15,597 bases of DNA from 2-12-FULL-40-12 sp964518135 (GCA_964518135.1 CAZFEY010000014.1:1-15597), one strand, 5' to 3'; shown: positions 7,502-13,713, counted from the first letter of the stretch. Numbers and translations: made by a program. The notes: generated by a model from the letters alone, not told the origin.

Positions 7502-8035
7502 ATGAAAAAAATAGCTATATCAGCTCTAATATTGTCTTTTGTTGTAGTGTCGGTTCCTGGATTTGTTTTTGCTCATTGTCCTCTTTGTACTTTGGGCGCG
7601 GGAGCTGTGGCCGTTGGGGCAAGTTTGCTTGGGGTAAAATCTGCTGTTATTGGCGTTTTCTTAGGGGCTTTTGGGTTAGCTCTTGGATTGTGGTTTTCTC
7701 GTGCAATAAGAAAGAACTTTATCCCTTTTCAGGAATGGATATTAGGAATTGGCTCTTTTTTGGCTACAATCTTACCGCTTCGTTTTCTTATGCAAGATTA
7801 CGGTTCTATATATATATCGCTATCTGGTGATTACGGTTCATTATTAAATCGTACTTATATTTGGGATAAGTTTTTAATTGGGAGCATTGTTGGGGGGTTG
7901 CTTTTGGCGATTGCGCCCTGGATTAGCGCAGTACTGACTAGAAGCAGGCAAGGAATCACATTGCCTTTTCAGGGAATAGGAATTACGTTTTCGCTTTTAA
8001 TAATGGCAGCGTTTATGATTCAGTTCTTGCTATGA
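7502..8035 (+). CDS. Membrane protein with signal peptide and mature N-terminal HCPLC motif
   Basis: I cannot name a function. The 177 residues open with a classic signal peptide (KK, a hydrophobic core, then GFVFA). Predicted cleavage after Ala24 would leave His25 as the mature N-terminus, followed by Cys26-Pro-Leu-Cys29 and a Gly/Ala-rich helix (LGAGAVAVGASLL). About four more hydrophobic helices follow, with short polar loops and a basic RSR loop. The HCPLC group should therefore face the outside at the membrane surface, well placed to bind Cu(I) or act as a dithiol. It begins 13 bases after the DUF411 stop. It overlaps the next gene by four bases (ATGA), which implies coupled translation and perhaps a complex with that product. 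Confidence 0.75.
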   Translation: MKKIAISALILSFVVVSVPGFVFAHCPLCTLGAGAVAVGASLLGVKSAVIGVFLGAFGLALGLWFSRAIRKNFIPFQEWILGIGSFLATILPLRFLMQDYGSIYISLSGDYGSLLNRTYIWDKFLIGSIVGGLLLAIAPWISAVLTRSRQGITLPFQGIGITFSLLIMAAFMIQFLL

Positions 8036-8472
8036 GTGATTTATTGGTAATTTTTTTTAGTATTTTTGTTCTTTTTATCTTGTTTTTGATTGTACAAGCC
8101 ATAACGGGTTGGCGCTTTTGCGCGCTTTGTGCTGGAGTCTCAACTACGTGGTTGGTTTTACTTTTTCTTTACTGGGTTGGAAAATTTCAAAACTTGATCC
8201 TGATAGCTCCTTTGTTGGGGGCGAGCGCTGTGGGTATTTATTATTTAGCGGAAAGAAAAACAAATAAGCAATTGCACGTTTTCCGGTTACCATTTTTTCT
8301 CACTCTTTTTTTCGTGGTGTATTTTATTTTGGGCATAATCGATAGATATATTTCGTTGATTCTTTTTTTGGTTGTGATTTGGTTGATTTTCCTCATAATT
8401 TATTTTTATCGCAATAATCCTATGTTTAATAAAATGGTCGAACGCATAATTGCGTGTTGTAAAAATATTTAG
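8032..8472 (+). CDS. Small polytopic membrane protein with CALC motif
   Basis: No function is recognised. The 146 residues are almost entirely hydrophobic: helices at about 3-24, 34-50, 54-70, 83-101 and 104-126. A dithiol Cys30-Ala-Leu-Cys33 follows GWRF directly after the first helix, and an adjacent pair Cys142-Cys143 sits near the C-terminus. Its CxLC spacing equals the CPLC of the preceding gene, whose stop it overlaps by ATGA. The two probably act together. The tail after the last helix is basic (KMVERIIACCKN), favouring a cytoplasmic C-terminus. It could be a thiol redox or metal relay partner; that is inference from motif and context. A short palindrome lies between it and the next gene. 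Confidence 0.72.
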   Translation: MSDLLVIFFSIFVLFILFLIVQAITGWRFCALCAGVSTTWLVLLFLYWVGKFQNLILIAPLLGASAVGIYYLAERKTNKQLHVFRLPFFLTLFFVVYFILGIIDRYISLILFLVVIWLIFLIIYFYRNNPMFNKMVERIIACCKNI

Positions 8473-8487
8473 TTTACTGAAGATTTC

Positions 8488-8502
8488 TCCGCCAAGGGCG
8501 GA
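8488..8502. repeat. Short palindrome TCCGCC-AAG-GGCGGA (copy 1)
   Basis: A six-base inverted repeat with a three-base loop lies in the 57-base gap between the CALC gene and the 326-residue gene. An identical 15-base copy is at 9709-9723, and a TTTT-loop variant is inside prfB at 10255-10270. It has no T-run, so it is probably not a terminator. It could dampen read-through or protect the mRNA. Confidence 0.6.
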
Positions 8503-8529
8503 TGAATTGGTAAATTAGAATTAATTATT

Positions 8530-9510
8530 ATGGATGAATTAAAAAATAATCCCGAAAACAAAGAATCTTATTGTGCGTCTGGTAAAAAGGATTTCAAGGG
8601 GTCTTGGCAGGCAATTGCCATTATCTTTATTGTTCTTTTCGGAATCAGCGTGTTGTCAAATTTTTTCGATACCGGTGAGTTGTTGAGGCGTAAAAGTCAG
8701 TCGGCCGATATTACCGAAGGGCCGGAATCACAGGTATCAGGAGAAGAAGATGAATACAACAAGCTCTTGAGTGTTGTTTTGCCGGAAGATGGAATTGAGT
8801 TGCCAGTCGTCTGGGGAAGCTTAGGTAAGCAATTGGTGGATGGTGGAGTTATAGATGAAGAAAAGTTGGAAACTTTATACTCGCAAAGAGGCGGATTGGA
8901 TGAAGAAATGAAACGTCTTCTCGAGCAAGATGGTGAAAAGATTGTTATGACGGAACAAAATGCCAGTACATTATTGAATATACTTTGGGCATTAGGTTTA
9001 GCAAATAAAAACACAATACTGGATAATGGTCCGATGCAGGATTCTAAGTATGGCGGCGCTGGTAATTTTGCTTCTACTGGTGGTTGGACTCTTGCAAGAG
9101 ACGATGCCATGGATCATTACAGTAAGCACAAGCTCATAGAGCTTACGGATAAGCAGCAAGAATTAGTGGAGAACGTGTCCAAAGGAATTTTTCGTCCTTG
9201 CTGTGGGAACTCAACTTATTTTCCAGATTGCAATCATGGCATGGCAATGCTTGGGCTTCTTGAGCTTATGGCTTCGCAGGGTGCAAACGAAGAAGAAATG
9301 TATAAAGTGGCTTTACAGGTTAATGCTTACTGGTTTCCTGAAACTTACTTAACGATTGCGAAATACATGAAGAGTCAGGGAGTAGAATGGTCAAAAGTTG
9401 ATCCAAAGCTGGTTTTAGGAGAGTCATTCTCTAGCGCTTCTGGCTATCGCCGCATTTTGGCTCAAGTGGAGCCTGTGCAATCTGGTGGCGGTGGCGGCTG
9501 TGGGGTTTAA
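8530..9510 (+). CDS. Membrane-anchored protein with PCCGN/CNHGMAM signature and Gly5-Cys tail
   Basis: I do not recognise a characterised family. The 326 residues have a short cytoplasmic head with one Cys, an anchor helix at about 27-46 (WQAIAIIFIVLFGISVLSNF), and an acidic linker. The soluble domain, which should lie outside, contains NILWALGLANKN, GGAGNFASTGGWTLA and the striking RPCCGNSTYFPDCNHGMAML (Cys224, Cys225, Cys234, His236). LLELMASQGANEEEMYKVAL and NAYWFPETYLTIAKYM follow. The chain ends SGGGGGCGV, with Cys324. The Cys/His/Met cluster is a plausible metal site. It is the last gene before a strong terminator at 9529-9560 and so the likely end of the copper transcript. No SD is seen; TTAATTATT precedes the ATG. 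Confidence 0.78.
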   Translation: MDELKNNPENKESYCASGKKDFKGSWQAIAIIFIVLFGISVLSNFFDTGELLRRKSQSADITEGPESQVSGEEDEYNKLLSVVLPEDGIELPVVWGSLGKQLVDGGVIDEEKLETLYSQRGGLDEEMKRLLEQDGEKIVMTEQNASTLLNILWALGLANKNTILDNGPMQDSKYGGAGNFASTGGWTLARDDAMDHYSKHKLIELTDKQQELVENVSKGIFRPCCGNSTYFPDCNHGMAMLGLLELMASQGANEEEMYKVALQVNAYWFPETYLTIAKYMKSQGVEWSKVDPKLVLGESFSSASGYRRILAQVEPVQSGGGGGCGV

Positions 9511-9528
9511 AAGATTTGTCGTCAAGCC

Positions 9529-9560
9529 AAAGAACGGCATATACTGCCGTTCTTTTTGTT
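9529..9560 (+). terminator. Intrinsic terminator closing the copper locus
   Basis: An eleven-base perfect stem, AAAGAACGGCA (9529-9539) with TGCCGTTCTTT (9545-9555), encloses the loop TATAC. The stem's last bases run into TTTTTGTT. It lies 18 bases after the last copper-locus stop. This is the strongest terminator in the window. Confidence 0.92.
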
Positions 9561-9590
9561 GAAAAAAACGATAGAAAATGACAGAATAAT
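9559..9590 (+). promoter_or_regulatory. Candidate tRNA-Thr promoter
   Basis: TTGAAA (9559-9564) and AATAAT (9585-9590) are 20 bases apart, longer than ideal. The position would start the transcript about five bases before the tRNA. A promoter is required somewhere between the terminator ending at 9560 and the tRNA at 9602; this is the best candidate there. Confidence 0.35.
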
Positions 9591-9601
9591 CTTGTATTTG
9601 T

Positions 9602-9673
9602 GCCGACCTAGCTCAACGGTAGAGCAACGGTATCGTAAACCGTAGGTTCGGGGTTCAAATCCCCGGGTCGGCT
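9602..9673 (+). tRNA. tRNA-Thr (anticodon CGT)
   Basis: The acceptor arms GCCGACC and GGTCGGC pair over seven bases, with discriminator T. The D arm is GCTC...GAGC. The anticodon arm is ACGGT / ATCGTAA / ACCGT, giving CGT, which reads ACG. The T arm is CGGGG / TTCAAAT / CCCCG. CCA is not encoded. Confidence 0.95.
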
Positions 9674-9708
9674 CTAATGAGGTAAATTTCATATAGAAAC
9701 TCGGGGTT

Positions 9709-9732
9709 TCCGCCAAGGGCGGATCCGCCTCT
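9709..9732. repeat. Short palindrome TCCGCC-AAG-GGCGGA (copy 2) with extra half-site
   Basis: This 15-base sequence is the same as at 8488-8502. It is followed at once by TCCGCC, so that GGCGGATCCGCC (9718-9729) makes a second, perfect palindrome. The rest of the stretch 9674-9780 has no gene I can support. It is richer in G and C than the surrounding host DNA. Confidence 0.6.
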
Positions 9733-9780
9733 CGTGGACAATCCCGGCCGCTGGCTCAAAAAAAGCGATTAACTAAGACA

Positions 9781-9800
9781 AAAGCCCCTTTTGGGGCTTT
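9781..9800. terminator. Bidirectional intrinsic terminator
   Basis: AAAGCCCC (9781-9788), loop TTTT, GGGGCTTT (9793-9800). On the minus strand the stem ends in TTTTGT, 24 bases after the stop of the XRE gene, so it mainly ends that transcript. On the plus strand it may stop read-through from tRNA-Thr. Confidence 0.85.
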
Positions 9801-9823
9801 ATCGATGAGAAGACGGAGAGGTG

Positions 9824-10075
9824 CTAATCGTCACCACCTTTCGGTCTGATTCCGGCAGCCGTATGCAGCTTTCCGGATGTTTTTCGGATCTTCGGTGGGA
9901 AGATTTTCTCCGGATCGACCTTTAGGGCTCTGGCGAGTTTCTGTTTCGTGAGGTCCATCGGCTCGCTTAGCCCGTTCTCGATGAAGCTGATGGTGACCTG
10001 GCTAACGCCAGAGGCCTTAGCTAGGCCCTTTTGGGTCATTAATTTTTTGACCCGATAGGCTCTTAAGTTATTCAC
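9824..10075 (-). CDS. Small XRE/Cro-C1-type helix-turn-helix regulator
   Basis: This DNA-binding protein has 83 residues when started at GTG 10075. That start has a strong SD (AAGGAGGAG, 10081-10089) five bases upstream; a longer ATG start at 10114 lies upstream of the SD and is less likely. The HTH reads TQKGLAKASGVSQVTISFIE: helix 2 GLAKASG, turn, recognition helix SQVTISFIENG. KLARALKVDPEKIFPP follows, as usual for this family. A basic tail (KIRKTSGK) closes it. By hand count, bases 9841-10080 are about 51% GC against about 40% in a sampled line of ftsE. With the SD, which most neighbours lack, this suggests horizontal acquisition. No toxin or phage partner is adjacent, so its target is unknown. 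Confidence 0.85.
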   Translation of the reverse strand: MNNLRAYRVKKLMTQKGLAKASGVSQVTISFIENGLSEPMDLTKQKLARALKVDPEKIFPPKIRKTSGKLHTAAGIRPKGGDD

Positions 10076-10113
10076 TTTAGCTCCTCCTTCGTAAAAAATA
10101 ACTGCTGACTCCA

Positions 10114-10141
10114 AAATAACATAGATTCATCCAAAAATCAA
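10114..10141 (-). promoter_or_regulatory. Candidate promoter of the XRE gene
   Basis: On the minus strand, TTGATT (10141-10136), a 16-base spacer and TTATTT (10119-10114) could serve as promoter. The leader would be about 30 bases and would include the SD. The -10 is weak and the DNA is AT-rich. Confidence 0.3.
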
Positions 10142-10164
10142 GCATCAATTTGCTGATTTAATAA

Positions 10165-10192
10165 TTGTTTTTTGGCAGTGATTTGATATAAT
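10165..10192 (+). promoter_or_regulatory. prfB promoter
   Basis: A perfect TATAAT (10187-10192) is preceded by TG two bases upstream (extended -10, TGATATAAT). TTGTTT (10165-10170), 16 bases away, is the -35. The predicted start near 10199 leaves a leader of about 13 bases without an SD before ATG 10212. Confidence 0.7.
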
Positions 10193-10211
10193 CATCGCAA
10201 GTGGATATTTT

Positions 10212-11277
10212 ATGAATGATTTGAATATAAAATTTCAGGAATTAGAAACTAACCTCCGCCTTTTGGCGGACCGTCTTTGACTTAGGTACTAAGCGCAACC
10301 GCATCAAAGAGCTTGAATTCGAGGTTCAAGATTCTGATATTTGGAAAGAGCCGGAAAAGGCGGCAAAGATAAGCAAGGAACTAGCTTTTTTAAAAAAAGA
10401 AATAGAAGAATTTGATAGGTTAAACGACGACTTAGCTGTTTTGAAAGAGGTTGGCGGTGAAAAAGATTTGGAAGATTTCCAAAAAATATTACGAAAGAGA
10501 GAAATTGAATTCTTTCTTTCTGGAAAATACGACAGGGGAGATGCTGTTTTGCAAATTATGTCAGGAGCCGGCGGACAAGACGCGCAAGACTGGGCTACTA
10601 TACTTTTAAGAATGTATGAACGCTATTGTGAAACCCGTGGCTATAAAACAAAAATACTTAGCCAGTCATTTGGAGAGGGCGGGGGCCCCGAAGGCAGAAT
10701 TGGCACAAAGCATGTCGCAATGGAGATTAAGGGTGTATTCGCTTACGGCTTTCTCAAGAAGGAAGCTGGAGTACATAGGCTAGTGCGCTTATCTCCTTTT
10801 TCTGCGAAATCACTTCGTCATACTTCATTTGCTCTGGTGGAAGTATTGCCAGATATTTCAGAAAGCGAATCAGAGATTAGAATTGACCCTGAAGAATTAA
10901 AAACTGATTTTTATCGAGCTTCTGGTCCCGGGGGCCAAAACGTTAACAAGAGAGAAACGGCCGTGAGGATTACTCATATTCCGACTGGTATAGTGGTTAC
11001 TTCTCAATCCGAAAGAATACAAGGGCAAAATAGGGAAAAAGCGATGAAAATCTTATTGGCCAAGCTGTATCAATTGGAAGAGGCGAAGAAAACGAAAGAG
11101 TTGAAGGATGTGAGAGGTGATAAGATTGATGCTGGCTGGAGTAATCAAATAAGAAACTATGTGTTGCACCCTTATAAAATGGTAAAAGATTTAAGGACGA
11201 ATATGGAAACTTCACAGGTAGAGAGCGTTTTGAATGGAGACTTGGAAAGTTTTATAGAAGCCGAGGTAGCGTTGTAG
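10212..11277 (+). CDS. prfB: Peptide chain release factor 2, with programmed +1 frameshift
   Basis: RF2 ends translation at UGA and UAA. The first 22 codons (MNDLNIKFQELETNLRLLAD, then RL) run into an in-frame TGA at 10278-10280. Slipping +1 at CTT TGA C and resuming at GAC 10279 gives DLGTKRNRIKELEFEVQDSD, then IWKEP. This matches the RF2 N-terminal domain, and the full chain is 354 residues (E. coli 365). The stop-recognition tripeptide Ser194-Pro195-Phe196 (LSPFSAKSLRHTSF) is specific to RF2 and absent from RF1. The catalytic GGQ is at 240-242 (GPGGQNVNKRETAVR). The slip lets low RF2 raise its own synthesis. The usual AGGGGG stimulator is missing; a palindrome with GGCGGA sits there instead. 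The gene itself ends in TAG, which RF1 reads. Confidence 0.95.
10255..10280 (+). promoter_or_regulatory. RF2 programmed frameshift site with upstream palindrome
   Basis: The slippery codon and stop are CTT (10275-10277) TGA (10278-10280) followed by C, as in most bacterial prfB genes. TCCGCC-TTTT-GGCGGA (10255-10270) ends four bases before CTT. Its 3' arm stands where the SD-like stimulator normally is, but matches the anti-SD poorly. Confidence 0.85.
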
Positions 11278-11290
11278 TAAGATAAGCTTC

Positions 11291-11413
11291 GGAATTTAAT
11301 TTTTAGAGGTACGCTCTGTCTCGCCGGCGCGAGACAAGCTCGGTTCCTCGGTAAATTTTCGCTTCGCGAATCCATGCAATTTACCTGCGGATGCCCTCTA
11401 AAAATTAAATTCC
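11291..11413. repeat. Folded intergenic element: 19-bp outer stem with two inner hairpins
   Basis: The outer arms 11291-11309 and 11395-11413 are perfect reverse complements over 19 bases. Inside, GTCTCGC (11318-11324) pairs with GCGAGAC (11329-11335) around CGGC. GGTAAATT (11350-11357) pairs with AATTTACC (11378-11385) and holds a nested TTCGC / TTC / GCGAA (11358-11370). This makes a three-way junction. It lies between prfB and ftsE, has no coding potential I accept, and no T-run. It could be a palindromic mobile repeat, a structured RNA or a stalled-replication relic. The remaining 51 bases before ftsE hold only a near-direct repeat (AGATTCG twice). Confidence 0.7.
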
Positions 11414-11464
11414 TCGCTAAGGATTGTTTGTAGATTCGAAATAGATTCGTTATTCGTTAATCAT

Positions 11465-12163
11465 ATGATTAAATTTCAAAACATTAGCAGAATATATAGT
11501 AAAAACCATATAGGTTCTGTTACTAAAATTGCGCTGGATAATGTTTCTTTCGAAATCAATAAAGAAGAGTTTGTTTCAATCGTTGGAAAATCCGGAGCTG
11601 GAAAAACGACTTTATTAAGATTGCTTCTTGCCGAAGAAAAACCAACCAAGGGCAGAGTATTTTTTGATGGGCAGGATGTTCATAAAATAGCTAAGTCTAA
11701 AATTTTTCAGCTAAGGCGCAGGATAGGAACTGTTTTTCAGGATTATAAGCTTCTGCCGACAAAAACGGCTTATGAAAATATTGCCTATGTTATGGAGGTA
11801 ATGGGATATAGTGATGAGGAAATAGCTAGAGATGTTGCAGAGGTTTTAAAAATAGTTGGCTTGTCAGATAAATCAAATAATTTCCCAGCCGAATTATCCG
11901 GCGGCGAGAAACAAAGAATAGCTATTGCGAGAGCCCTTATCCATAGACCAGACGTTATCTTTGCCGATGAGCCAACCGGAAACCTTGATCCTTATCATAC
12001 ATCAGAGATCATTAAGCTTTTATTAAATATTAATAATTTTGGAACCATTGTGATATTGGCCACTCACAATAGAGAAATAGTTAACAAGCTAAAGAGAAGA
12101 GTAATTACCTTGGAGAACGGGATGTTGATAAGAGATGAAGAAAAAGGTAGGTTTGTTTTATGA
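11465..12163 (+). CDS. ftsE: FtsE cell-division ABC-type ATPase
   Basis: FtsE is the cytoplasmic ATPase of FtsEX, which controls septal peptidoglycan hydrolysis. The 232 residues show Walker A GKSGAGKT (41-48), Q-loop Gln92 (TVFQDYKLLP), signature LSGGEKQR (144-151), Walker B VIFADEP (164-170) with GNLD, and H-loop His201 (LATHNRE). FQDYKLLP and DEPTGNLDP are typical of FtsE. The stop overlaps the ftsX start by ATGA, confirming the pair. The start has no SD (TTAATCAT precedes the ATG). LolD or MacB-like ATPases are similar, but the partner gene decides for FtsE. Confidence 0.94.
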   Translation: MIKFQNISRIYSKNHIGSVTKIALDNVSFEINKEEFVSIVGKSGAGKTTLLRLLLAEEKPTKGRVFFDGQDVHKIAKSKIFQLRRRIGTVFQDYKLLPTKTAYENIAYVMEVMGYSDEEIARDVAEVLKIVGLSDKSNNFPAELSGGEKQRIAIARALIHRPDVIFADEPTGNLDPYHTSEIIKLLLNINNFGTIVILATHNREIVNKLKRRVITLENGMLIRDEEKGRFVL

Positions 12164-13065
12164 TAGCTTCATTTAAAAAAGTCATAAAAACCGGATGGTT
12201 AAATTTTGTAAGAAATAGCGGCATTTCTATCGCCACCTGTTTTATTATTGGTATGACGCTTTTTCTTATGACTTCTTTGTTGGTAATGAAAGACATTACG
12301 AATTACTTGATTAATCTTGTGCAGGAGAAAGTTGATATAAGTATTTATTTCAGAGAAGACGCCGCCGAGCAAGAAATTCTTAATTTAAAAGATCAAATCG
12401 TAAAGATTCCGGAGGTAAAAGATGTGGTTTATGTCTCAAAAGCAGAAGCTCTTGATAAGTTTGTTGAAAGATATAAAGATGATTCGGTAGTAATGGAATC
12501 TCTGGCGGAAGTTGGCAACCCCTTAAGGCCATCTTTGAATGTTAAAGCATGGCAGGCAAATCAGTACGAAGCAGTAATTACTTTTATTGATGGTTCATCT
12601 AGTAAGGACTTGATAGAGAAAGTTGATTACTACGAGAGAAAACCTGTCATTGATAGAATTTTTAAAACCACGACTATGATGAATGCATTGGGAATAACTA
12701 TGTCGTTAATTCTGGCAATGGTAGCGGTTTTAGTGAGTTTTAACCAGGTAAGACTAGCCATTTATAATTCACGCGAAGAAATTGGTATTCAGCGTTTGGT
12801 CGGGGCCTCTAACTGGTTTATTCGCGGTCCTTTTTTGGCAGAGGGTGCAATGTCTGGCATTTTTGCCTCTGTCGCAACAACGATTGTATTCAGTATTATC
12901 TTATTGATTTTAAGTCCGAGATTTGATGTTATTCTGTCTGGCTTTAGTATTTCTGGTGTATTCTTTGCAAAATTCTGGCCGCTGTTTTTCATCCAGATGC
13001 TTATTGGTGTAGGACTTGGCGTTTTCTCAAGCATTATCGCGATCAGGAAGTATCTGGAGGTTTAA
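12160..13065 (+). CDS. ftsX: FtsX cell-division membrane protein
   Basis: FtsX is the membrane partner of FtsE and transmits ATP hydrolysis to a wall hydrolase outside the cell. The 301 residues show a first helix at about 22-43 and an extracytoplasmic domain at about 50-165, with the family motifs ISIYFRED, VYVSKAEALDKFVERY and NPLRPSLNV. Three more helices follow, with EEIGIQRLVGASNWFIRGPFL in the cytoplasmic loop after the second, and a basic end (IAIRKYLEV). The length matches the family. In many bacteria a coiled-coil hydrolase (EnvC, PcsB) or M23 peptidase is nearby; here a tRNA follows, so the hydrolase must be encoded elsewhere. Confidence 0.93.
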   Translation: MIASFKKVIKTGWLNFVRNSGISIATCFIIGMTLFLMTSLLVMKDITNYLINLVQEKVDISIYFREDAAEQEILNLKDQIVKIPEVKDVVYVSKAEALDKFVERYKDDSVVMESLAEVGNPLRPSLNVKAWQANQYEAVITFIDGSSSKDLIEKVDYYERKPVIDRIFKTTTMMNALGITMSLILAMVAVLVSFNQVRLAIYNSREEIGIQRLVGASNWFIRGPFLAEGAMSGIFASVATTIVFSIILLILSPRFDVILSGFSISGVFFAKFWPLFFIQMLIGVGLGVFSSIIAIRKYLEV

Positions 13066-13096
13066 TTTGTTATTATTGCCGCCTCGCCCGTTATAT

Positions 13097-13167
13097 TGCC
13101 GGGTCGTCTAATGGTAGGACACATCCCTCTGGAGGATGGTATTGGGGTTCGAGTCCCTGCCCGGCAG
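13097..13167 (+). tRNA. tRNA-Gln (anticodon CTG)
   Basis: The acceptor arms TGCCGGG and CCCGGCA pair over seven bases. U1-A72 and discriminator G73 are both typical of bacterial tRNA-Gln. The anticodon arm is CATCC / CTCTGGA / GGATG, giving CTG, which reads CAG. The D arm is GTCT...GGAC and the T loop is TTCGAGT. CCA is not encoded. Confidence 0.94.
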
Positions 13168-13224
13168 CTAGCTATTTTGTGCTTAAATTTCATGCAACTC
13201 GTCTTGGATGTTCGAACTTTTTGT

Positions 13225-13244
13225 CGCCAATATGGCGGTTTTTT
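13225..13244 (+). terminator. Intrinsic terminator after tRNA-Gln
   Basis: CGCCA (13225-13229), loop ATA, TGGCG (13233-13237), then G and six T. It ends the ftsEX/tRNA-Gln unit, 57 bases past the tRNA. The stem is short but the T-run is clean. Confidence 0.75.
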
Positions 13245-13283
13245 GGTAAGGTAAGAGAATAATTCAAATAGATTTAAAGCGTT

Positions 13284-13709
13284 ATGATTTCAATACGATA
13301 TTATAAGGATCCTGACTACGAAGACGTTAAACAGACACTTAAGGAAGGGAAGTTGTACGATGATGTTTGGGAAGACCGGAAAAATCTTAAGCGTAAGATA
13401 AAACGAGATCCAGAATCTATACTTTTAGCAATAAGCAATAATAAAATTGTTGGTTGTATATTCATCGTTGAAGATGGTTGGAATGCATTTCTCTGGAGAT
13501 TGTCAGTTCGTAAAAAATATCGTAGGCAAGGAATTGGTAAAATGCTTATACAGAAAGCCGAAGAAATCATAAGAAAAAGAGGGATAAAAGAGTCGTCAAT
13601 CTTTGTTGATACTAAAAATGATTATTTAAAACAATGGTATAAAAAACAAGGATATCGAAAAACTTCTGACTACACTTTTCATTACAAGAAGTTAAACAAA
13701 AAGAAATAA
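13284..13709 (+). CDS. GNAT-family N-acetyltransferase
   Basis: This is a probable acetyl-CoA-dependent acyltransferase of about normal length (141 residues). The GNAT core is visible: strand pair ILLAISNNKIVGCIFI (46-61), then LWRLSVRKKYRRQGIGKMLI, where Arg80-x-x-Gly83-x-Gly85 is the acetyl-CoA pyrophosphate loop. The last part, KESSIFVDTKNDYLKQWYKK and then QGYRKTSDYTFHYKKL, is the usual C-terminal half with the 'ky.k.GF' element. The substrate cannot be told from sequence; the basic tail (LNKKK) gives no lead. The start ATG has no SD. The S51 hydrolase begins four bases after the stop, so both are in one operon. Confidence 0.85.
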   Translation: MISIRYYKDPDYEDVKQTLKEGKLYDDVWEDRKNLKRKIKRDPESILLAISNNKIVGCIFIVEDGWNAFLWRLSVRKKYRRQGIGKMLIQKAEEIIRKRGIKESSIFVDTKNDYLKQWYKKQGYRKTSDYTFHYKKLNKKK

Positions 13710-13713
13710 GATT

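Noticed and set aside
8697..9110. 137-codon minus-strand ORF opposite the 326-residue gene
   Set aside because: Ser/Pro-rich shadow; the plus strand frame has the anchor helix and motif structure of a real protein.
10278..10280. In-frame TGA in prfB as a pseudogene mark or UGA recoding
   Set aside because: CTT TGA C at this codon is the standard RF2 programmed frameshift; UGA ends other genes here, so it is not a sense codon.
13067..13096. TTGTTA/TTATAT promoter for tRNA-Gln
   Set aside because: The -10 would abut the tRNA and put the start site inside it; read-through from ftsEX is simpler.
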